The translations under genes were made by a program, and so were the position numbers. DNA of 64,000 bases from positions 1 through 64,000 of the forward strand of contig CANKZU010000014.1 in the NCBI GenBank assembly GCA_947488615.1, written 5' to 3'. The notes under the pieces were generated by a model. It searched no databases. It had not been told where the DNA came from and worked only from the letters and a program-made list of their open reading frames with translations. Positions 57,797-64,000 of the stretch are shown one piece after another. Position 1 is the stretch's first letter; the number at the start of each line of letters is the position of its first letter. Origin of the DNA: an uncultured Aurantimonas sp. (GTDB taxonomy: Bacteria > Pseudomonadota > Alphaproteobacteria > Rhizobiales > Rhizobiaceae).

Positions 57797-60700
57797 CTGG
57801 TCAGAGCCTTCGTTCTCTTCGGCGGCCTCCTGGTGCTGGCGCTTATCGGAGCGCTGGTGGCGCCGTATTTCATCGACTGGACGGCCTATCGCGACGATTT
57901 CCAGCGCGAGGCTTCGGCGATACTCGGCCGCGACGTGGTCGTCAGGGGCGAGGCCTCGGCGCGGCTGCTGCCGTTTCCGTCTGTCACCTTCGGCGACGTC
58001 GAGGTGCTGGACGAATCGGGCGCGGCGCTGGCGACGATCGGCCGGTTCCGGATGGACGCGGAGCTCGCGCCCTATCTCTCGGGCGAGATCTTCATCTATT
58101 CGATGTCGCTGGACCGGCCCTCCATCCGGATTCCGATCCGTCCGGACGGTTCCATCGACTGGGTGGTGGAGAAGCCCAAGATTCCAACCGGCGCGACCGT
58201 GGTGCTCGACAATGTCGCGATCACCAACGGCACGGTCCGTATCGAAAACGGCCTGACCGGACGCAGCCACGAGCTGTCGGGCGTCGAGGCGGTGCTGTCG
58301 GCCGGCTCGCTGGCCGGGCCGCTCGACGGAAGCGGACGCTTCAAGCTGGGCGGCGAGGCGGTCGCCTTTACGCTGGCGGCCGGCACACAGCAGGCGGATG
58401 GGTCGGTGCCGGTTCGCCTGGTCACCGCCAACGAGACGCTTGCCACCCAGATTGCGCTCGACGGCGCCGCGCGGTTCGAGGACGGTCGGCCGCAATTCGC
58501 CGGCGCCGCCGTGCTCAGGCGGCCATTGTTGGAGGCGGCGACGGCGGGCACGGCGGTGGTCGACGGCAACCCGTTCGCGGCGGCTGACGCGGCATCGTCC
58601 GATACCGCCGCTGAAGCGTCGGCCAAGGCCGATGTCCTGCCGGTCAGGGCGGTCGGAGCGGTGACCCTGACGCCCACGGCCGCCGAAGTCATCGACCTCA
58701 GGGTCCAGGCGGGCGACAGCAAGCAACCCTATCTCCTGACCGGCCAAGGCCGCCTCGATTTCAAGGCGGTGCCGCATTTCGCGCTGGATCTCGAAGGTGA
58801 ACAGGTCGATGTCGACACGATCGCATCCGGCGGCACCGAGGCAGGCGAGGCGAGCCCGGAAGCCTCCGCGATCGGATTCGCGGAGCGGCTCGAGGCGGTG
58901 CGCGCTGTTCTCGCCGACATTCCCCGGCCGACGATCCCCGGAACGGTGGCCATCTCGCTACCGGTGGTCGTCGCCGGCGACACCACGATTCGTGATGTCG
59001 CATTTTCGGCAAGCCCGACCGATTTCGGCTGGTCGCTGGCCCGCTTCGCGGCGGAACTGCCGGGCCGGACCCGGCTGGAAGCGAGCGGTGTCGTCGATCT
59101 CGACGAGAGCTTCGGCTTTCGCGGTGACCTGCTTGTGGCTTCCCGCCAGCCATCCGGCTTTTCCGACTGGCTGACCGGCGCGGTCGACCCGTCGGTGCGC
59201 GCCTTGGTCAGCGCCGGGTTGGCGGCGAAGACGGTGCTCACCACCGAGCAACAGGTCTTTACCGATCTGGAACTGGACATCGGCGGCGACCGGCTCACTG
59301 GCCGGCTGGAACGCGCCAGGGTGGGCGAACGAACGACGATCGCGGCGGACCTGGAGGGGGGGGAGATCGATCTCGACGCGCTTCTGGCCCTGACGCGACT
59401 GTTTACCGGCCCGTCCGACGCCCTGGCGAACGCCGATCAGTTCGATATCGCCTTGACCGCCGGCCCGGTGACTCTGCGTGGTGCGTCGGCCGAGCGCATC
59501 GACGGTAATATCCGGTACGACGGCGACACGCTGGCGATCGGCAAACTCGACGTCGACGGCCTCGCCGGCGCGAGCCTGTCAGCCCGGGGGGAGCTGTCGC
59601 AGCTCGGCGGCAATACGAGCGGGCGGCTCGCCGTGTCGCTCGATTCCGGTAAGCCGGAGCAATTCTTCAAATTCCTTCGTTCGCGGTTTCCGGGGGTGCC
59701 ACTGCTACAGGCACTGGACGGGCAGGCGACCCGCCTGGCGCCGCTGGACCTCGCCGGCGCGGTGGAGACGATCGGAGGCGAGGCGGGGCAACCGCCGAGT
59801 CTGCTGGTGCGTCTCGACGGGACCGCCAATGGCAGCAAGATCGATCTGTCGGCCTCGATCGAGAACGGCCTCAATGCGCGGGCGCAAAGTGGTCGGTTCG
59901 GTCTCGATCTGCGTCTGGAGAACGATCGGCCGGCAGTGTTGCTCGGTCAGCTCGGACTGACAGCCATGGAAGCCGGCGCGCCGGCACCGCTGGAAGCGGA
60001 GCTGTCTTTGTCGGCTTCGGCGACCGGCCCCATCGTCGCCTCGGCGACATTGCGCGCGCCGGGCAGCGAAATCAGTCTGGACGGAACCCTCAATGTGACG
60101 CCCGACGGAGTTTCCGGCGGTGACGTCTCGCTTTATGTCAAGAGCGGCGATGCGCTGCCATGGCTGCGCACGACCGGCGTCGAACTTGGCGCGTCGCTCG
60201 ACGCCGCCCCGCTCGATCTGACCGGGACGATCGCCTACGAGCAAGGTGACTGGGCGATCCGCGACCTGGGCGGCCAGATCGCCGGTTCGACGATCGAAGC
60301 GGCCTTGCGAAAACAAGGCGGGCGTCCGTTCGAGGGGACGGTGCGTGTCGACACGCTGTCGATGCCGTGGCTTGCGGGCCTTGTCTATGGGCGCGCGCTC
60401 GACGACGGCGACCCGATGCTACCTTGGCCGAGCGAGGCGTTCCGGCCGAGTTCTCTTGCCGGCGCCGATTTTTCGGTGGCGCTCACCGCCGCCCGGCTCG
60501 ACCTCGGTGGCCCGGTCATGACGGATTTCGGCGCGCGGATGTCGGCGGACGCGGGTAATCTGACCTTCGATGACGCGAGTGCAACGGCGGCGAGGGGGCG
60601 CCTCGACGGCCGCTTGACGCTGCGCAATGCCAACGGCATTGGCGGGTTGACGCTCGAAGCCGAGGCCAGTGGCTTCGATCTCGCCGAATTCTGGCCCGAA

Positions 60701-61729
60701 CTGCCCGTCGAAGGGGAGACGGCGAGTCTCGATGGCAATATCCGGCTCGACAGCACCGGCCATTCCTATGGAGCGCTGATCTCGGGTCTGACGGGTGCCG
60801 GTCAGGTCGCGATCGCCAATGCGCGTGTGCCGGGCGTACCGCAGCGGGTCTTCCGGCCGCTGCTTGCGGCCGCCGACCGGGAGGGGTTCAAGCCCGACAC
60901 CGATACCGGCGCGACGCTGCGGGGTCTCTCGCGGGAACCCAGCTTCGCCGTTCCGGCGGTGACGAGCGCCTTCTCCGTGACGGCGGGACGCGTTCGCTTC
61001 GCGCCGGTCAGCATCCAGGACGGCGAGGAGAAACTGACCCTCGATGGTAGTGTGGATCTGGCCGATCTCACGATCGCCGCCGACCTCACGCTGGCCATCG
61101 ACCCGGGCGACGACCGCGTGGAAGGGGCCGAGCCGACGGTGTTCTATTCCCTGACCGGCCCGCTTGCCGACCCGACGCTTTCGGTCGATGCGACGGCGCT
61201 CGCCAACTACCTTTCGGTGCGCGCGTTGGAGCGTGAACAGGCGCGCGTGGAGGCAATGCAGGAGAGCCTCCAGGAGACCCTGCGGCTGCGGCGTGAAGCG
61301 CGATTCTACCGCTGGCGGGCGGCGGAGGCGAAGCGGATCGCGGAAGAGCGGCGCGCTGCCGAGGAGGCCGAACGGTTGCGGGCGGAGCAGGCGGCGGCCG
61401 AAGCGGCGCGACTGCGGGAAGAACAGGCGGCCGCGCGCCGCGCGGAGGAAGAAGAGGCGCGTAAGGCCGAGGAAACGCGGCATCGACAGGCAGTGGAAGC
61501 GGGTCGCAAAGAGGCAGAGGAAGCGCGTCGTCGTGAGGCCGAAGCGGAAGCGCAACGCCAACGCCAAGCCGCGGAACAGCGGCGCCAGCAACAAAGCCGG
61601 CCGCCGCCGGCTCCGAGCGCCAGCGCGGCGCCGAGACTGGACTTCGACAGGCCGCTTCCCAGCGACCCGTCCGGCGGAAAAACCCGCTTTCCCTCATTGC
61701 CGGGCGTCGAGAATCCGCTGGAGTTTTGA
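57797..61729 (+). CDS. AsmA-like large envelope protein
   Basis: About 1310 residues, of the AsmA/YhdP-like group that is thought to move lipids between the membranes. The N-terminal anchor is VRAFVLFGGLLVLALIGALV, followed by FIDWTAYRDDFQREASAILGRDVVVRGEASARLLPFPSVTFGDVEV in pieces, the AsmA signature. The middle is beta-rich and repetitive, and an AsmA C-terminal domain with PAVTSAFSVTAGRVRFAP follows. The last 150 residues are a charged coiled coil of Glu, Arg and Ala, then a Pro-rich tail. No ATG, GTG or TTG lies early enough to include the anchor. AGGAG with CTG at 57797 fits a rare CTG start; a GTG at 57833 would cut the anchor in half. Confidence 0.85.
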   Translation: MVRAFVLFGGLLVLALIGALVAPYFIDWTAYRDDFQREASAILGRDVVVRGEASARLLPFPSVTFGDVEVLDESGAALATIGRFRMDAELAPYLSGEIFIYSMSLDRPSIRIPIRPDGSIDWVVEKPKIPTGATVVLDNVAITNGTVRIENGLTGRSHELSGVEAVLSAGSLAGPLDGSGRFKLGGEAVAFTLAAGTQQADGSVPVRLVTANETLATQIALDGAARFEDGRPQFAGAAVLRRPLLEAATAGTAVVDGNPFAAADAASSDTAAEASAKADVLPVRAVGAVTLTPTAAEVIDLRVQAGDSKQPYLLTGQGRLDFKAVPHFALDLEGEQVDVDTIASGGTEAGEASPEASAIGFAERLEAVRAVLADIPRPTIPGTVAISLPVVVAGDTTIRDVAFSASPTDFGWSLARFAAELPGRTRLEASGVVDLDESFGFRGDLLVASRQPSGFSDWLTGAVDPSVRALVSAGLAAKTVLTTEQQVFTDLELDIGGDRLTGRLERARVGERTTIAADLEGGEIDLDALLALTRLFTGPSDALANADQFDIALTAGPVTLRGASAERIDGNIRYDGDTLAIGKLDVDGLAGASLSARGELSQLGGNTSGRLAVSLDSGKPEQFFKFLRSRFPGVPLLQALDGQATRLAPLDLAGAVETIGGEAGQPPSLLVRLDGTANGSKIDLSASIENGLNARAQSGRFGLDLRLENDRPAVLLGQLGLTAMEAGAPAPLEAELSLSASATGPIVASATLRAPGSEISLDGTLNVTPDGVSGGDVSLYVKSGDALPWLRTTGVELGASLDAAPLDLTGTIAYEQGDWAIRDLGGQIAGSTIEAALRKQGGRPFEGTVRVDTLSMPWLAGLVYGRALDDGDPMLPWPSEAFRPSSLAGADFSVALTAARLDLGGPVMTDFGARMSADAGNLTFDDASATAARGRLDGRLTLRNANGIGGLTLEAEASGFDLAEFWPELPVEGETASLDGNIRLDSTGHSYGALISGLTGAGQVAIANARVPGVPQRVFRPLLAAADREGFKPDTDTGATLRGLSREPSFAVPAVTSAFSVTAGRVRFAPVSIQDGEEKLTLDGSVDLADLTIAADLTLAIDPGDDRVEGAEPTVFYSLTGPLADPTLSVDATALANYLSVRALEREQARVEAMQESLQETLRLRREARFYRWRAAEAKRIAEERRAAEEAERLRAEQAAAEAARLREEQAAARRAEEEEARKAEETRHRQAVEAGRKEAEEARRREAEAEAQRQRQAAEQRRQQQSRPPPAPSASAAPRLDFDRPLPSDPSGGKTRFPSLPGVENPLEF

Positions 61730-61837
61730 TACCAAGCTGCGGTGATGGTAACGCATTGGGTGGCGCTGAACGGGTTTGTCCCGCCGAATGCAACGCCCGG
61801 GTTCATGCGACGCAAGCTGCCATGACGCCCGGTGGAG

Positions 61838-62074
61838 TCAGCCGCGTCCTTCGGATGGAGGATCGGAGCACGCCAGCGCCTCGTCCAGAACGAACAGCCG
61901 GATGGCGGAGGAGAGGTTCGTGCTCGGCGCGCGTGCCTCGTCGATCTCCGCCACCAGCGCGGCAAGCGCCAGACCGCGGGCCGCCGCGATCGCGCGCAGG
62001 CGGTTCCAGAACTTGTCCTCGATGCTGATCGATGTCGCATGGCCCCGGATCGCCAGCGAGCGCTTGACGATCAC
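61838..62074 (-). CDS. Ribbon-helix-helix domain protein
   Basis: A 78-residue protein. The RHH-type words are VKRSLAIRGHATSISIEDKFWNRLRAIAAARG, split into a strand and two helices, followed by LAALVAEIDEARAPSTNLSSAIRLFVLDE. It may bind DNA or act through the RHH fold alone. Its ATG overlaps the stop of the DUF4169 gene by four bases. The order sspB, DUF4169, RHH is common in Rhizobiales. Confidence 0.85.
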   Translation of the reverse strand: MIVKRSLAIRGHATSISIEDKFWNRLRAIAAARGLALAALVAEIDEARAPSTNLSSAIRLFVLDEALACSDPPSEGRG

Positions 62075-62319
62075 GACGGCTTGCCGGTCTCGCCCGGGGG
62101 CATGAGAGCAGGGGCGGACGGGCCGGCTTCCACCGGGGCCGCGCGGTCGCGCTTCACCCCGTTCAACAGACGGCTTGCACGCTCCCGCTCGACACGGGCT
62201 TCGTCCCGCAAGGCTTTCGGCGTTCCATGCCGGATTCGATTGGCGTCGGCTTCAAGCTCCGCCGCGCCACGCCGCCGCCGTTTGCGGACAAGGCGGAGAT
62301 TGACGATGTCGGCGGACAT
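62071..62319 (-). CDS. DUF4169-family small protein
   Basis: An 82-residue, strongly basic protein. NLRLVRKRRRRGAAELEADANRIRHG and LRDEARVERERASRLLNG, read in pieces, are typical of DUF4169. Function is unknown. It lies eight bases after sspB and overlaps the RHH gene, so the three are probably co-transcribed. Confidence 0.85.
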   Translation of the reverse strand: MSADIVNLRLVRKRRRRGAAELEADANRIRHGTPKALRDEARVERERASRLLNGVKRDRAAPVEAGPSAPALMPPGETGKPS

Positions 62320-62327
62320 CGGTGGGC

Positions 62328-62924
62328 TCAGGTCTTCTTGCGGAAGGCGTCGAGGGAGACGACGTCGGCATCTTTCTTCTCCGCCGCTTCGTCGCCGGCT
62401 TCTCCGCTCTCGACCGCCGTCTTCGGCTTTTCCTTGGGCGGCGCCTTCTTGCCCTTCGACTTCGTCGCGGGCTTGGCCGGGGCAATCTGGGTTGGCGCGC
62501 CGACCAGAACCGGGCCGTGCGGCTCGCCTTCCTCCGAGGCATCCAACTGCTCGTTGGCGGCGTCGATTCCCCTGACGTCGAATTCGAGCTCGAAATTCAC
62601 CGCCGGGTCATAGAAGCCGCGGATTGCGGCAAAGGGAATCAGCAGGCGCTCGGGGATGTCGGAAAAGGACAGGCCGACCTCGAAGGCTGTGTCGGTGACC
62701 TGCAAGTCCCAATATTGATGCTGGATGACGATGGTCATCAGCTCGGGATATTTTTCGCGCAACCGCGAGGAGATACGCACGCCCGGCGCCGAGGTCAGGA
62801 AGGTGATGAAGAAATGGTGCTCGCCCGGAAGGCCGGTCTTGACGACCTCGCCGATCACCTTGCGGATCACGCCGCGCAGCGCCTCCTGCGCGAGAACATC
62901 GTAACGGATAAGATCCTGGCCCAT
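62328..62924 (-). CDS. sspB: ClpXP adaptor SspB (alpha type)
   Basis: A 198-residue SspB. The folded domain (about 1-130) has VIGEVVKTGLPGEHHFFITFLT, SAPGVRISSRLREKYPELM and LIPFAAIRGFYDPAVNFELEF in pieces. The tail is flexible, rich in Lys, Ala and Glu, and ends in VVSLDAFRKK, the likely ClpX-docking end. SspB brings ssrA-tagged proteins to ClpXP. The tmRNA gene that encodes the tag lies directly upstream on the same strand, with its terminator between. Confidence 0.95.
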   Translation of the reverse strand: MGQDLIRYDVLAQEALRGVIRKVIGEVVKTGLPGEHHFFITFLTSAPGVRISSRLREKYPELMTIVIQHQYWDLQVTDTAFEVGLSFSDIPERLLIPFAAIRGFYDPAVNFELEFDVRGIDAANEQLDASEEGEPHGPVLVGAPTQIAPAKPATKSKGKKAPPKEKPKTAVESGEAGDEAAEKKDADVVSLDAFRKKT

Positions 62925-62982
62925 TGCGGTGTCCTGAATTCTCGAGGCTGCGGACGGGCGCGGGTGGTTGAACGCATCCCAT

Positions 62983-63016
62983 AAAAAAGTGGAGGCTTCT
63001 GTTGCCAGGTGCCTCC
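62983..63016 (-). terminator. Intrinsic terminator of ssrA
   Basis: On the minus strand GGAGGC (63016-63011) and GCCTCC (62996-62991) close a 14-base loop; AC and six Ts follow (62988-62983). It ends the tmRNA precursor before sspB. Confidence 0.75.
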
Positions 63017-63304
63017 GAACCCCGCCTAGAAGTGCGAACCTCCAGGGCTTGATTTGAAGCGATCACACTGCTTACGCAGCGAGACGTGCTTCCGCGTAGT
63101 TGTCATTTGCAACTATCATACGGCCCGATAACGGCGGAACCATGCCGAGCAAAAGTCCGATCTTTACGCCCTCGTCGATCCTATTTCGCCCCCGCCTGGA
63201 CCCACCGCGCATGCGAAGGGAGTTGTGAGTCCAGGTGGAGGCGCCGGGTACCGCCCCCGGGTCCGAAAGGTTTATTACATCGGCCGTTTATCGCCATAGC
63301 CGAC
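63017..63304 (-). ncRNA. ssrA: Permuted two-piece tmRNA
   Basis: The tag frame is on the minus strand at 63110-63072: GCAAATGACAAC... to TAA, encoding ANDNYAEARLAA. The coding piece begins near 63193 with GGGGGCGAAATAGG, the tmRNA 5' consensus. Upstream of it, on the same strand, lies the acceptor piece, with CGGACCCGGGGGCGG and GGCGCCTCCACC (3' end about 63234). GGGGGC pairs with GCCTCC across the two pieces. The acceptor-before-coding order is the circular permutation known for alphaproteobacteria; about 40 bases (63194-63233) would be removed. CCA is not fully encoded. The 5' limit near 63304 is approximate. Confidence 0.92.
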
Positions 63305-63587
63305 CCGAAAGCCGGCATGCGCAATATAAGGGGATCGTTCCAGCATGAAAAGGGCAAGACGCTTCCGAAACTTGAGGGAATCGGTCAAAGTCGATCAACC
63401 GAACCGCCGGGAAAGGCCGGCAGGTGGAATTTCGGGTAGCAAGCCCCCCCGTCGGTCGGCTTCTCCGATTACCGTCGTCAGCGATCGTTTCGTCGATCAA
63501 ACTCTGATAACACGCGCTTCCGATCGAGGACGTCGCCGCAGCCATCTGCCGAGAGCCGGTCTTGTGTGAGCCGGAGGAAATGTCGCC
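63305..63587. other. Divergent spacer between ssrA and thyA
   Basis: These 283 bases should contain the promoters of both genes. I could not select -10 and -35 elements with confidence and see no gene. Confidence 0.5.
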
Positions 63588-64000
63588 ATGCGCCAGTATC
63601 TAAATCTTCTTTCTCACGTTCTGGAACACGGAACCGACCGCTCCGACCGGACCGGGACCGGCACCCGCTCGGTCTTCGGCCACCAGATGCGCTTCGATCT
63701 GTCAGCCGGCTTTCCGATGCTGACGACGAAGCGGCTGCACTGGAAATCGATCGCCCACGAACTCCTGTGGTTTCTGAACGGCGACACCAATATCGCCTAT
63801 CTCAAGCAGCATGGGGTCCGCATCTGGGACGAGTGGGCGGACGAGAACGGCGACCTCGGCCCGGTCTACGGGGCGCAATGGCGTTCCTGGCCCGCCTATC
63901 ACGGCGGCCATATCGACCAGATCGCCAAGGTCGTCGACCAGATCCGGCGCAATCCGCATTCGCGCCGGCTGATCGTCACGGCATGGAACCCGGCACTGGT
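63588..64000 (+). CDS. thyA: Thymidylate synthase, N-terminal part
   Basis: The first 137 codons of thymidylate synthase, cut by the window end. It converts dUMP to dTMP using methylenetetrahydrofolate. The opening [23 protein letters not shown] and then [29 protein letters not shown] in pieces are diagnostic; [10 protein letters not shown] and [10 protein letters not shown] follow. The catalytic Cys lies beyond the end. GGAGGAAATGTCGCC precedes the ATG. Confidence 0.96.
   Translation, partial: MRQYLNLLSHVLEHGTDRSDRTGTGTRSVFGHQMRFDLSAGFPMLTTKRLHWKSIAHELLWFLNGDTNIAYLKQHGVRIWDEWADENGDLGPVYGAQWRSWPAYHGGHIDQIAKVVDQIRRNPHSRRLIVTAWNPAL

Noticed and set aside
62608..63439. Several open frames over 63.0-63.4 kb
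   Set aside because: They overlap the tmRNA gene, whose tag frame and acceptor pairing are clear, and have no domains.

Overview
The window looks like chromosome of a GC-rich alphaproteobacterium, most likely of the Hyphomicrobiales (Rhizobiales). The support is a circularly permuted two-piece tmRNA gene carrying the tag ANDNYAEARLAA, an alpha-type SspB beside it, a Cpa/Tad pilus locus, a NasST-controlled nitrate assimilation cluster and the beta-hydroxyaspartate cycle. No species call is possible from the sequence alone. Coding density is high. The exceptions are the first 1.3 kb, which is AT-richer, full of CTAG and unlike the rest, and two repeat-rich intergenic islands (41.2-42.8 kb and 54.9-55.6 kb).

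Layout. (1) 1-1309: non-coding anomalous DNA at the window edge. (2) 1.3-9.8 kb, minus strand: two hybrid histidine kinases, one a 1936-residue soluble protein with ten HAMP-type repeats, and a single-domain response regulator. (3) 10.2-15.6 kb: ureide catabolism, with a fused OHCU decarboxylase/allantoinase, ureidoglycine aminohydrolase, ureidoglycolate lyase, an RpiR regulator and an NCS1 permease. (4) 15.8-21.2 kb: IclR-type bhcR and the divergent bhcABCD operon, which assimilates glyoxylate. Glyoxylate is the carbon end product of region 3, so the two regions form a plausible route from purine or allantoin to central metabolism. (5) 21.2-34.1 kb, minus strand: a split tad/cpa pilus locus, interrupted by a divergent XRE regulator/membrane protein pair. 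(6) 34.3-41.2 kb: UDP-sugar dehydrogenase and epimerase, a kinase-like fusion protein, a ClC channel with CBS domain, a GFA-family protein and a HEPN-like orphan. (7) 42.8-54.8 kb, minus strand: nasT-nasS, then nrtA-nrtB-nrtCD-nirB-nirD-nasA. The nrtA leader carries two hexaloop hairpins of the ANTAR type followed by a terminator. (8) 55.6-64 kb: thioesterase, FAD-linked oxidase, a very large AsmA-like protein, the RHH/DUF4169/sspB set, ssrA and the start of thyA.

The most unusual structural observation concerns the nitrate cluster. About 600 bp of imperfect direct repeat lies on each side of it: a dispersed hairpin element, short GC-rich repeats and the 3' end of a thioesterase gene. The right copy holds the intact thioesterase gene; the left copy keeps only its last 57 codons, and a third, shorter remnant lies further left. 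A separate fossil of the ClC gene 3' end lies between the GFA and HEPN-like genes. These point to past duplication or insertion events around the nas cluster.
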